64,000 bases of DNA from positions 558,001-622,000 of the forward strand of contig NC_012996.1 of NCBI RefSeq assembly GCF_000026365.1, in the 5' to 3' direction. Source of the DNA: Zygosaccharomyces rouxii. Taxonomy: Eukaryota; Ascomycota; Saccharomycetes; Saccharomycetales; Saccharomycetaceae. Below the pieces are notes generated by a model. That model had not been told where the DNA came from. It worked only from the letters and a program-made list of their open reading frames with translations, and searched no databases. Within the stretch, counting starts at the first letter, position 1, and every line of letters begins with the position of its first letter. The position numbers and the translations under genes are program-made. This document shows, piece after piece, positions 9,844 through 19,043 of this stretch.

Positions 9844-10740
9844 CTAAGAGAACTTCCACCTATTACCACAGGCTTCACATGTACAGAATGTAGTCAATGG
9901 TTCATCAGCAGATCTCGTTTGTAATTGATAGTAAGAAACTTTCTTTTCCTTGCACTTACCACAGGTAAATCTATCAGTAATGGACCTTTGAATGGTAGCA
10001 CCTTGGGCGTTGTGCAGATTCTGTTTAGCAATTTCCTCCAACTTCTTTTTGAGATGTTCAGGTGCCAATTCTTTGGGATCACAGGAAACCAAGTACTGTG
10101 ACGTAACGTCCCCGTTAGTGATTTTATGCTTTAAATCTGGGTTGTTCTTAGAAATGATGTTAGAATAAATAATTCTGTATTTGTCCTTATAGGCCTTCTC
10201 ATTTTCGTCACAGTTGTTCAATTTGTTCATCTCTTCTTCAATAGACTTTGCGGAATCTAGAACTGACGAGGGCGGATGCTCACTTTCCTTTGCCAGTGCG
10301 TCGTAAAGTGCTCTTATCACCATATCTCTCAACTTGTGATTGTAAATATTGGTATCGACACCATCATTCTTGCTGTTTCTAGGCTTCGATGAGACAAATT
10401 TGTCCTGTTTTCTTGGCTCTGTGGGACTCAGTTGCTGTGTTGATGGATTTTGAGATGTTGATGGTTGTTGTTGTTGTGACTGCGGTTGAATCTTGGCCTT
10501 TTTACTCTTATTGATAGTTTCTTTCCAAGAAGAAATCATACGTTTAACAAGTTTGACAATCTCTGCATTTTGGGATTTCTTGAACTTGTTAACTTCGACA
10601 CCAACTTTGGTCTCTCTTAATAACTTTTCAGTGGGGACAACTTCTTTCTCCAAGGCCTTTAAAATATCTAATACAGTTTCATCGTTGGTCTTAAACTTCT
10701 CTAGATTCTTAACGTGCGTTGAAACCTCTCTGGAATCCAT
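9844..10740 (-). CDS. DST1: transcription elongation factor TFIIS
   Basis: Nuclear factor that rescues arrested RNA polymerase II by stimulating transcript cleavage. The 298 residues (S. cerevisiae 309) show the N-terminal LW helical domain (1-75), a Gln/Pro/Ser linker (about 85-115), the central Pol II-binding domain (about 130-245) and a C-terminal zinc ribbon with CGKC and CEAC cysteine pairs. The catalytic acidic hairpin RSADEP sits between them. It is divergent from RNA15 over about 135 bp. In S. cerevisiae it neighbours RNA15 as well (YGL043W/YGL044C). Confidence 0.97.
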   Translation of the reverse strand: MDSREVSTHVKNLEKFKTNDETVLDILKALEKEVVPTEKLLRETKVGVEVNKFKKSQNAEIVKLVKRMISSWKETINKSKKAKIQPQSQQQQPSTSQNPSTQQLSPTEPRKQDKFVSSKPRNSKNDGVDTNIYNHKLRDMVIRALYDALAKESEHPPSSVLDSAKSIEEEMNKLNNCDENEKAYKDKYRIIYSNIISKNNPDLKHKITNGDVTSQYLVSCDPKELAPEHLKKKLEEIAKQNLHNAQGATIQRSITDRFTCGKCKEKKVSYYQLQTRSADEPLTTFCTCEACGNRWKFS

Positions 10741-10876
10741 TATTCCCCTATTTTTCTTGGTAGATAGTTATTCTTTTAGAGAAGAGTTGTGTTATAGAAA
10801 GGCATCGCTTGTTTAAAATTTCATCTTCAACCTCTTACGTACAACAAAGACAAAAAGAAGCTAAGCAAATACGAGA

Positions 10877-11692
10877 ATGAATAGAACCAGTGGTGGCCAG
10901 CACTTACCATCAAGAGTTGTTTACCTCGGATCGATTCCCTATGATCAGACTGAAGAGCAGATTCTCGATCTCTGTAGTAACGTAGGGCCTGTAAATAACT
11001 TGAAGATGATGTTTGACCCACAGACAGGTAAGTCCAAGGGGTATGCCTTTGTTGAATATAAGGATTTAGAATCGAGTGCTAGTGCTGTGAGGAATTTAAA
11101 TGGATATCAATTCGGATCGAGACTGTTGAAATGTGGGTATGCTACAGGTACAGATATGGAAAATAATGATAATAATAATAATAGTAATAACAACAATAAT
11201 AATAGTAATAACATGGAAGATGGTACGAGTCTCAAATTTGCTAGATTACCAGCAGGTATTGACGTTAATATCAATATGACAACACCTGCAATGATGATAT
11301 CTAGTGAATTGGCCAAAAGAAATGCAGAGGAACAATTGGGACTTTTACGAAATTTCCAAGATTGGACGAGAAGAAACCCAGAAGATGCTGTAGAACTACT
11401 ACGGGAATGCCCACAACTGAGCTTCGTCATTGCAGAGATCCTGTTAACCAATGGTATCAGTAATGTAGACGATTTGACACAATTAGCTGTACAGCGTAAT
11501 GATACACCTGAGACAGGTGCAAACGGCACAGATGCACCACAGGATCCAAATATACAGTCTCGACAAAGAGAATTGCTTAGACAAGTACTACAGCTCAGCG
11601 ACAGTGAAATTGCAGTTCTGCCAGATGATGAGAAGATGTCACTTTGGGATCTGAAACAGAGGGCTACGAGGGGTGAATTTGGACTCATATAG
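10877..11692 (+). CDS. RNA15: cleavage factor IA subunit Rna15 (CstF-64 homologue)
   Basis: RNA-binding subunit of cleavage factor IA, which recognises A-rich elements during mRNA 3'-end formation. The 271 residues begin with an RRM (about 13-92; RNP2 VVYLGSIP, RNP1 KGYAFVEYKD). A short Asn-rich tract (about 96-112), the Rna14-binding hinge region with QLGLLRNFQDW (about 150-210) and the CstF-64-type C-terminal helical domain follow, the last with LSDSEIAVLPDDEK. The protein directly downstream (PTI1) carries the same C-terminal domain, making this a tandem paralogue pair. Confidence 0.94.
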   Translation: MNRTSGGQHLPSRVVYLGSIPYDQTEEQILDLCSNVGPVNNLKMMFDPQTGKSKGYAFVEYKDLESSASAVRNLNGYQFGSRLLKCGYATGTDMENNDNNNNSNNNNNNSNNMEDGTSLKFARLPAGIDVNINMTTPAMMISSELAKRNAEEQLGLLRNFQDWTRRNPEDAVELLRECPQLSFVIAEILLTNGISNVDDLTQLAVQRNDTPETGANGTDAPQDPNIQSRQRELLRQVLQLSDSEIAVLPDDEKMSLWDLKQRATRGEFGLI

Positions 11693-11911
11693 AAGTACGT
11701 ATTTTGTGTAATCATGTAAAAAGATCAAAAGAAAGTAACAGGCAACTGATTATTCTCATTTTCTGTCCTGAATCTTCATGTTTATCTTATTTCAAGAGGT
11801 TTTTTCCACTTTTCAAGGTCATTGGAAAAAAAATTAACACTGTACACTAGGTAAGTAGTAGTACACAGTACACATAGAAGCATATTAAGATAATCAAAGT
11901 GTTTATTACCA

Positions 11912-13189
11912 ATGTCAGATCCAAGAAGGAGGACGTCCCGCCATGTTTTGACGCCAGACAGTTTATCATCAGCCATTCAGTTGACAAATATGCCTGCAGA
12001 TTGGTCCCAAGATACCGCATCCTCAGTAGTGGCAGGTTCAGGCCCCATAGTCGACATTACAACCAAGACAGACCCAAGAACTGGTCGCTTGAGCGCAGCT
12101 ATTTTTGATTACAAGACTAGTAAAGATTGTAGAAGAGCATTCGAGATTTTAAGCCGTATAGATAGTTTACCATGTAATCTGGAAAGAATTATACCACAGA
12201 ACTATAAGAACCACGCATCAATGGCATCGAAGGATGAATTACAACTCAATAGAGACTCTTTCCCCTGGAATTGCGGATTAGACCTACCATTTGAAATGAT
12301 TTCTGAAGTACCACTACCGAGGAAGCCTTCTCAGACACCTGCACCGCCGGTAGCCAACAATAACAGTAATACTAACGGTAACAGCAGTAATAATAAGAGT
12401 CCAACTAATAATAACATTGCATTTCCAGACATTCTACGTAAGGCTTCACAACATTTACCTCAATTACAACCAAACATTTTGTCAACGCCTGATCCTGTAT
12501 CCTCTAATCTAAGTAAAATTCCACCTTTACAACTGATTGAAATCATTTCCAATTTAAAGATTCTAGCTAACCAAGATAGTATGAAAAGATCTCAACTAGA
12601 AGCATTTCTCAAAACAAACCTTAACATTTCCATCTCTGTAACACAAGCGCTGTTGGAAATGGGATTTATCAATTATAATGCAGTTACCCAAGTTCTCAAA
12701 CGCCAACAAGGTGGTAATGGATTTAGTAGTTCTGTCAATAGCAGCTCGAATACTCCATTGAATACCAACATTCCTATGCCCATGCCTATGCCCATGCCAC
12801 CATTCGTGCCGCCACAACAACCATTACCACCACCACCGCAACAGCAACAGCAACAACCAGGACAGGGACCTCCACCTCCATTTGGATTCATGCCTCCTCC
12901 AATTCCATTTATGCCACCTACTCCTGTTATGGGTACAACACCACCACCTATGATGCCCATGCAACAGATGCCACCAGCACCAGCACCAGCACCACCAGCA
13001 CCAGTACCGATCCCGCCAGTACCAACACCTTCTCAGAGAAGAATAAATATGGCCAAACTGCAAGCTTTGCCTCAGAATCAAAGAGATATGATTAAACAAG
13101 TTTTGTCATTTACGGACGAACAGATTCGTGTGTTACCACAGGACCAGAAGTCGCTAGTGGAAAATCTCAAGAAGGAGTACATTTTGTAA
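11912..13189 (+). CDS. PTI1: cleavage/polyadenylation factor subunit Pti1
   Basis: Component of the cleavage and polyadenylation factor (APT subcomplex) that links 3'-end processing with termination, including at snoRNA genes. The protein is 425 residues, the same as S. cerevisiae Pti1 as remembered. It has a degenerate RRM (about 15-100), an Asn-rich spacer, a hinge-like helical region (about 205-265) and a long Pro/Met/Gln-rich stretch (about 285-375). It ends in the CstF-64-type domain with FTDEQIRVLPQDQK. The last domain parallels that of Rna15 encoded 219 bp upstream on the same strand. Confidence 0.92.
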   Translation: MSDPRRRTSRHVLTPDSLSSAIQLTNMPADWSQDTASSVVAGSGPIVDITTKTDPRTGRLSAAIFDYKTSKDCRRAFEILSRIDSLPCNLERIIPQNYKNHASMASKDELQLNRDSFPWNCGLDLPFEMISEVPLPRKPSQTPAPPVANNNSNTNGNSSNNKSPTNNNIAFPDILRKASQHLPQLQPNILSTPDPVSSNLSKIPPLQLIEIISNLKILANQDSMKRSQLEAFLKTNLNISISVTQALLEMGFINYNAVTQVLKRQQGGNGFSSSVNSSSNTPLNTNIPMPMPMPMPPFVPPQQPLPPPPQQQQQQPGQGPPPPFGFMPPPIPFMPPTPVMGTTPPPMMPMQQMPPAPAPAPPAPVPIPPVPTPSQRRINMAKLQALPQNQRDMIKQVLSFTDEQIRVLPQDQKSLVENLKKEYIL

Positions 13190-13505
13190 AGAAGGTATAC
13201 AGGTTCCAACTAAGAGGATTTTAAGACGATAAAAACCATCAATTGTGAAGGAAGAAGCTCGACGGTCACTGTGTCCATTGTACTGTAGATCATCTTATCG
13301 CGTGTAGCCGAAAAATTTCAGTCAGTTTTTCACATTCACACAAGAAGAGGCTTTCACATGGGGGGACAACTGAAGGCAGAAGAAGCTCTTCAAAGCTTTG
13401 GTTTAGTTCAACTACGCTCCATCGAATTATCATTGTCTAGTTCAACCTAGCAAGTGTTTAATCAACAGCAGCACAAGTTCAATAAGATAGAGAAGTTAGA
13501 CAATC
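13190..13505 (+). promoter_or_regulatory. CHO2 promoter with inositol/choline-responsive element
   Basis: The 316-bp spacer contains CTTTCACATGGGG (13351-13363), matching the UAS-INO/ICRE core TTCACATG bound by Ino2-Ino4 in S. cerevisiae, about 145 bp before the CHO2 start. CHO2 is a classic Ino2/Ino4/Opi1 target there, so the site is likely functional here. Confidence 0.6.
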
Positions 13506-16019
13506 ATGGCGTCTGATGTTGTTGCACGGACAAGGTCATCGGGTGTGACGTTTACGCCTCCTACTACTCACGATATGGTTCGTTCGCTATTTGATCCTAC
13601 AGTGCGGAAATCATTTCTAGAGATCTGTATTACTTTGGCTTTGCTTTCTGATTTTGTCTTTTGTTATTGGGGGCTTCAAAGGTTCGGATTGACTTCTATG
13701 AAGAAGGCATTCTTAGCGCAGTACTTGTTTTGGAGGCTCTGCTACAATTTAGGAATTGGTGTCGCTCTTCATTTGCAGTCTAGATATGAAACATGGACCA
13801 ATTATGCCAAAAGAAACCATGTCTTTACCAAAGGTAATCATACCCCTTTGGCCAGGTTTTGTCAATTTGAGTTAAAAACAAAGATGTCAGAGGGTTATGA
13901 TATGTATTCACAACCAGAGGAACTTAATGTGTGGCTATTGTTTCGCCAATTCGTGGATTTGATCCTGATGCAGGACTTTTGCACATATATGATCTACGTC
14001 TATCTATCGTTACCTGCGCAGTGGTCCGCTATGCTCAATTGGAGGACCGGTTTGGGTGTGTCTATGATCTTGTTCAACATCTGGGTCAAAGTTGATGCCC
14101 ACCGAGTCGTTAAGGACTATGCATGGTACTGGGGTGATTTCTTCTTTTTACAAGAATCTGAACTGGTTTTTGATGGTGTCTTTAACATTTCACCACATCC
14201 AATGTATTCCATTGGATACATGGGGTACTATGGATTATCGTTAATCTGTGGTAATTACCACGTTCTATTGGTATCCATTTCGGGTCACTTGTTACAATTT
14301 TTGTTTTTAAAATATGTTGAGTCACCTCATATGGAGATAACTTATGGGAGTGAATCAAGTGATGATAACTCTCAAATCAACAGCTGTATTGATGATTTGA
14401 TCGCTACAAAAAATTACGATTATTCAAGACCATTAATCAATAGTGGTTTCTGGGTAAACAATTTCGATAAACTTAGGTTTACTGATTATTTCACTGTTGG
14501 TACCTCGTTAGCACTGATCTGCTGGCTCTTTTTGGAGAGACCTAGTGTTAAATTGTTATTCAATTTAACCTTCTTTACAAAATTTGTCACATCCATTGTC
14601 GTTTGTTCCATTTTGTATTTGCAATCTTCTCAAAAATGGTTTACCAAGTTGTACTTGAAAAATGGGTATACTCAAGTTTATTCCTACCAACAATGGCAGT
14701 TCATCTACAATTTTTCCTCATGTTTGACTTATACACTTCTTTTCATCCAAACGCTCGCTAAATTGTTCGATGATAATACCTATATCGAATATACCCAATT
14801 CATATTCGGTCTTTTACTCTGTGCCGTACAGACGTGGTGTAATGCGGAAATTAGATCTGCGATCTCTGATTTTGGTTGGTTCTACGGTGATTTTTTCCTC
14901 AGTAACTATATCCCTACAAAGAGTTTGACTTCTCATGGTATCTACAGATATTTGAATAATCCAGAAACAATCTTGGGTGTTGCAGGTGTTTGGGGAACTG
15001 TTTTAATGACTGATTTTTCATGGGAAAATATCGCCCTAGCATGTCTCTGGAGTGGTTGTAATTTTATCATTGTTAAATTCATTGAACAACCTCATATGGC
15101 TAAACTTTATGGTGATAACACTCGTGTGGGTGGTATCGAAAAAACCCTACAAGGTTTAGGTCCTTGGAGAAGAATGTCTGAACTTATGGATAGGGTGGAA
15201 AACGTAATTACCAAATCTCTAACTAATCAGCAAGAACCGTTCGATAAAGGTTTGGAAAAGCCTCGTAAAGATATCAAGTCTGTGAATAATCACCTTCGTG
15301 TAAGAACCAATTCTCAAGAATGGGAAGAAGCTGTAGAGGACGCCATTGGTAATGTCACCTCCAAACTGTACCCCGATTGCAAATTTGAAATTGAAGATTT
15401 GGGTGAGAAGAGTTTCATTTTGCCTCGTCCAATTACCATTCGTTGGCAAGTGCCCATTGAACTGTTTGATGAAGATGCTTGGATTGGTCTATACAACATC
15501 ATTCAGACCAGAAGTAATTCAAAGACTACCAAAGTTTCATCTTCAGGTCATTGGAGTGCTGTTTCCCCAAATGCGTACAAAGGGTACGAGTCTAACAATT
15601 TAGCAGTCACTGAATTCGAAAAAAATGACACAGTTGCTTGTGGTAAAGTGACTTTTGATTCTAGTTTATTGCATTTCAAACCTGGTATCTATGAATTTAG
15701 GTACCACGCTGGGAATTCACACAACGTTTTGTGTACATCAAAACCATTCGAGTTATTGTTGCCAAACTTGGATATGGAGACCCCAGAAATTTTAAACAAA
15801 CAGCTTTTGCAATTGTTAACAAGTGTCAGTGCTGTGAAAAATGGCAAATTTGATTCTCATGGTAACAGATACTTTACCACAAGGATTTTCCAGAGATTGG
15901 TGAAAGATTCATTAGGTGTTGAATTAAGCACCGATTATATCAATAGAGTCAACGGTGACATTGGTGCCATTTCCCAGAGAATTTGTCACATCAAAAAAGT
16001 GTTAGATGATTTAGAATGA
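13506..16019 (+). CDS. CHO2: phosphatidylethanolamine N-methyltransferase
   Basis: ER membrane enzyme that makes the first methylation of phosphatidylethanolamine, on the route to phosphatidylcholine, with S-adenosylmethionine as donor. The 837-residue protein (S. cerevisiae 869) carries two methyltransferase-type membrane modules. The first has SPHPMYSIGYMGYYG with ESPHMEITYG; the second has LNNPETILGVAGVWG with EQPHMAKLYGD. A soluble C-terminal region follows (about 560-837). The pair of SAM/lipid motifs and the length are characteristic of Cho2 rather than of the small Opi3. Confidence 0.97.
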   Translation: MASDVVARTRSSGVTFTPPTTHDMVRSLFDPTVRKSFLEICITLALLSDFVFCYWGLQRFGLTSMKKAFLAQYLFWRLCYNLGIGVALHLQSRYETWTNYAKRNHVFTKGNHTPLARFCQFELKTKMSEGYDMYSQPEELNVWLLFRQFVDLILMQDFCTYMIYVYLSLPAQWSAMLNWRTGLGVSMILFNIWVKVDAHRVVKDYAWYWGDFFFLQESELVFDGVFNISPHPMYSIGYMGYYGLSLICGNYHVLLVSISGHLLQFLFLKYVESPHMEITYGSESSDDNSQINSCIDDLIATKNYDYSRPLINSGFWVNNFDKLRFTDYFTVGTSLALICWLFLERPSVKLLFNLTFFTKFVTSIVVCSILYLQSSQKWFTKLYLKNGYTQVYSYQQWQFIYNFSSCLTYTLLFIQTLAKLFDDNTYIEYTQFIFGLLLCAVQTWCNAEIRSAISDFGWFYGDFFLSNYIPTKSLTSHGIYRYLNNPETILGVAGVWGTVLMTDFSWENIALACLWSGCNFIIVKFIEQPHMAKLYGDNTRVGGIEKTLQGLGPWRRMSELMDRVENVITKSLTNQQEPFDKGLEKPRKDIKSVNNHLRVRTNSQEWEEAVEDAIGNVTSKLYPDCKFEIEDLGEKSFILPRPITIRWQVPIELFDEDAWIGLYNIIQTRSNSKTTKVSSSGHWSAVSPNAYKGYESNNLAVTEFEKNDTVACGKVTFDSSLLHFKPGIYEFRYHAGNSHNVLCTSKPFELLLPNLDMETPEILNKQLLQLLTSVSAVKNGKFDSHGNRYFTTRIFQRLVKDSLGVELSTDYINRVNGDIGAISQRICHIKKVLDDLE

Positions 16020-16133
16020 TCACTTGTGTACTACTTCTATGATTGATATATTATTTTATATCATATTGATACATGTATAAAATGAAAGAATTCCTCATTC
16101 TGTCCTACTCCATAAAGTTTTATAAAGTTACTA

Positions 16134-16862
16134 CTATACTTTCGATGCTTGCTTCTCCATCAAGTGCCTAACCATTAATTCTCTGTAAGAGAAATATTCT
16201 TTCCTACAGGGCTCTAACGATTCCATAATGTTCTCACATTTACCATCGTCTTTCCAAAATCCTGCTACTTCTTGGCCGTTCTTCAAAAATGCAAAAACAT
16301 TACCATCATGAACGCCAGCGCTAGCCATATCTAAAACTTCAATCCCTGCATCTACCAATGCTAATGTAATCCCCGTTATGCAATATGGAATGATAGAAGA
16401 TAAATGTCCCATCTTGGATTCATCAGAATTTAAATCCTTATCATAAGTCAGGTATAGAAAGATATCAATACCGGATTTTGGGTACCTCGATCTGTTTACC
16501 ACAGAATTGAATATGCCTGTTAAGAAATTTGATACCTCCTTCAATTGGGAATTGCTATATTTCTCTAGGGAACCATTTTCCAACTGTATAGATAACGATG
16601 CATTTGATGTAAATGATCCACGAAGTGCCCTGGGACCGTATACTGAAGTTATTAGGGAACTTTGATGGAGTAATACAGATGTATCTTTGACTTCAACAAG
16701 TGAGGAACCGTTACAATTTTCTATCAATCCTGTATGCATCGATATCAAATGTTCATTACCAATTTCCTTTGAAGATTCTTCCACATCCTTTGGAGGAACA
16801 CTGAATGCTATGGGTTTAGCGTTTGCTGGACCTAAAAGTCTTCTCCTATCTTGTACATTCAT
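16134..16862 (-). CDS. MTR3: exosome core subunit Mtr3
   Basis: RNase PH-like, catalytically inactive subunit of the nine-member exosome ring, acting in nuclear and cytoplasmic RNA processing and decay. The 242 residues (S. cerevisiae about 250) begin [12 protein letters not shown] and carry an RNase PH fold with [10 protein letters not shown] and [14 protein letters not shown], then [18 protein letters not shown]. Identity rests on this fold plus position between CHO2 and NSR1, as in S. cerevisiae (YGR157W-YGR159C). It converges on CHO2. Confidence 0.88.
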   Translation of the reverse strand: MNVQDRRRLLGPANAKPIAFSVPPKDVEESSKEIGNEHLISMHTGLIENCNGSSLVEVKDTSVLLHQSSLITSVYGPRALRGSFTSNASLSIQLENGSLEKYSNSQLKEVSNFLTGIFNSVVNRSRYPKSGIDIFLYLTYDKDLNSDESKMGHLSSIIPYCITGITLALVDAGIEVLDMASAGVHDGNVFAFLKNGQEVAGFWKDDGKCENIMESLEPCRKEYFSYRELMVRHLMEKQASKV

Positions 16863-17050
16863 CGTAAAGCGATGATGGGGGGTGGAATTTAAGCTATTTA
16901 AACCTACTATTCTTTGAAATGGTGAGTTTTATAAAGCTCTTAGAGGGCATGCTCATCATCAATGCCTGAATTTTTCACTTACGTAAGAAATGACAATAAT
17001 ATCAACATCATTAAGTACTCTTAAGTATTATAGAATTAATAAAATGAATT

Positions 17051-18700
17051 CTAGTAAATGTCCGGTGGATCACTTTCCAATTGTTTCAATTTTTCCTGTT
17101 CCAATTCTCGCTTGTCCTCAATTATTTTGATATCGTTATTAGGGGTGTACTCAGGAACTGGTGGATATGCATCTAAAGGTGCCAACCATTCATCTATTAA
17201 TGGTTTTGAATATAAGAATTGACTGTCTGAGAATGGTGGCGATAAATCTGATTGCGCGATAGGCAGTGGTTGTTGTACCGGTTGTATTTGTACCGGTTGT
17301 AGTGACTGTTCTGCTAAAACCGGTGATGATTGTTCTGATCTCGTCATACCTATTACTGTTTCAATGGACATGCCCGTTACGTTATTCATTCTTTTCAGCC
17401 TCTCCACATTTACCATATCTTTATAAATGATATTCGATTCATCAAAATTTTCTTCATTCAAACTGCCAGATTTACTAACCATTGACATTAATCTTCTTGG
17501 CATTCCACCCACTAAACTTTCCTCTAAGCCTGATAATGATTCGCTGGAACCCGGTTTCACACCATCATGGAGACCTGCTACCACTCTGTTGGATTCTGTT
17601 AATATTATATTTTTTTGAGATAGGTTAATCATAACTTCCACGTAGTATTGAAATGTGAAGAATTTTTGTAAACTTGTGAACGTAGAAAATGTGTCGACTG
17701 GTACCTTCAAATATGCTGTTACCGAGCAGGCATGTGTCTCTGGATCCACGTAGATTGGTCGAATAGTTTGACAAATATCTTTCCTAAAAGTTTCCATCGG
17801 TTCATCATTTCCACCGCTACCCACTCGACATATTCTGGCCAAAGTTACAATTAAGCCTGCAGGATGACAAAAATTCTTATAATGTTGAAGTGAGACTCTT
17901 ACAGGGATAACCTCCCCAATACAATAGCCAGCTTTCGACAAATCCACTGATATCCTGACGGTTTTATCACTAACCGAAGATGCTGAATTATTGGTATTAT
18001 TCGAAGTATTAGAATTCCCCGTATTTTTAGTGTTCGAAGAACCGTTATCAAAACCAATGTTATTAGAAGGTCGTACAGGTGATGTAGATTGTAATACCAC
18101 AGTTTTTGTCTTTGGTTCAGGTAAATTTGATACGTCTAATGGAACCATAACTAGGAAAGGGTGCATACATCTCGAAACTGGCCTTTCCACTTGACCACGA
18201 CCCATAGCCTCTAAAGAACATTGTAGGTAATAAGTTATGGATCCTCTTTCAAATTTAATGGAGCTAAACACTTTTTTACCATTGGGTATCTTCAGTTTAA
18301 ACGGGAAAATGTGCTCACCTTGAGTCAATCCATTGGTTGCATCTTTTTGAGCACCAAGCTGACAGTCGCTTTCATTACCATACAGAAAAGTTGTCTTCTC
18401 CAATAACTTATCAGTAACTTTAGTTCTCAAAGTAGTACCTCCCACGCTACTCTTTACTTTAACTTGACTCACTAGTTTTAATCTGACTGCAACATTTGTA
18501 ACATCTTTCTTTATATTTAAAACTGTTTCGCCACTTATATATTCATCAGGTTTCCATATTCTATGTGGGTCATCTAACCTGATATAAAACTCTCGTACTA
18601 GATTTTTCTGCAAAATACCACCAGGAACGATGTGACTGCTCTTCTTTCCATATGACGATGAATGATGTACGTCCTTCTTGAAAAGGCCTAAGAACGACAT
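17051..18700 (-). CDS. RIM8: arrestin-related protein Rim8
   Basis: Arrestin-like adaptor of the alkaline-pH Rim101 pathway: it binds the Rim21 sensor at the plasma membrane and recruits ESCRT. The 549 residues (S. cerevisiae 542) contain an arrestin N domain (about 35-185; REFYIRLDDPHRIWKPDEYISG), a Ser/Asn-rich linker, an arrestin C domain (about 240-355) and a long tail with SPPF and EYTP segments. The tail is where Rsp5 and Vps23 act in S. cerevisiae. In S. cerevisiae it neighbours RNA15 (YGL045W/YGL044C), so its place here among YGR genes shows the interleaved ancestral order. Confidence 0.93.
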   Translation of the reverse strand: MSFLGLFKKDVHHSSSYGKKSSHIVPGGILQKNLVREFYIRLDDPHRIWKPDEYISGETVLNIKKDVTNVAVRLKLVSQVKVKSSVGGTTLRTKVTDKLLEKTTFLYGNESDCQLGAQKDATNGLTQGEHIFPFKLKIPNGKKVFSSIKFERGSITYYLQCSLEAMGRGQVERPVSRCMHPFLVMVPLDVSNLPEPKTKTVVLQSTSPVRPSNNIGFDNGSSNTKNTGNSNTSNNTNNSASSVSDKTVRISVDLSKAGYCIGEVIPVRVSLQHYKNFCHPAGLIVTLARICRVGSGGNDEPMETFRKDICQTIRPIYVDPETHACSVTAYLKVPVDTFSTFTSLQKFFTFQYYVEVMINLSQKNIILTESNRVVAGLHDGVKPGSSESLSGLEESLVGGMPRRLMSMVSKSGSLNEENFDESNIIYKDMVNVERLKRMNNVTGMSIETVIGMTRSEQSSPVLAEQSLQPVQIQPVQQPLPIAQSDLSPPFSDSQFLYSKPLIDEWLAPLDAYPPVPEYTPNNDIKIIEDKRELEQEKLKQLESDPPDIY

Positions 18701-19043
18701 GTAATACTAAGCCAATTGAGTAACAACCTTCTGATCATGCAAACGCCCACGATGATCCATGAAAGAAGTACAGATCTGTGGGGTTTTCTTATAAGAGGAT
18801 TTCTAATCAATGGTACCAGAGTTCATTCTTGCAAATTTAATTCTTGGCAAAGAAAGCTAGATTCCTTCTCCGGAAAAAGCTTCGAGAAGGGTAACAAGGG
18901 ATTTACGCTCGTATGTCATTTTACAAAGGCACTATTACAGAATATAACAGCAACAGGGGTCACTTATATTAATAATAATATACAGATAGTAGTACTGATA
19001 ATAATATACAAGGATTGTTTATTTTAATTTCTATCCCATTGCT
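18701..19043. other. RIM8-NSR1 spacer, nothing recognised
   Basis: About 340 bp between the RIM8 start and the NSR1 stop (both minus strand). It must hold the RIM8 promoter and NSR1 terminator. An AT-rich stretch (18960-19025) borders NSR1. No supported gene or RNA was seen. Confidence 0.5.

Noticed and set aside
12770..13060. Long Gly/Cys/Trp-rich frames opposite PTI1
   Set aside because: They are antisense shadows of the Pro/Met/Gln-rich repeat region of PTI1.
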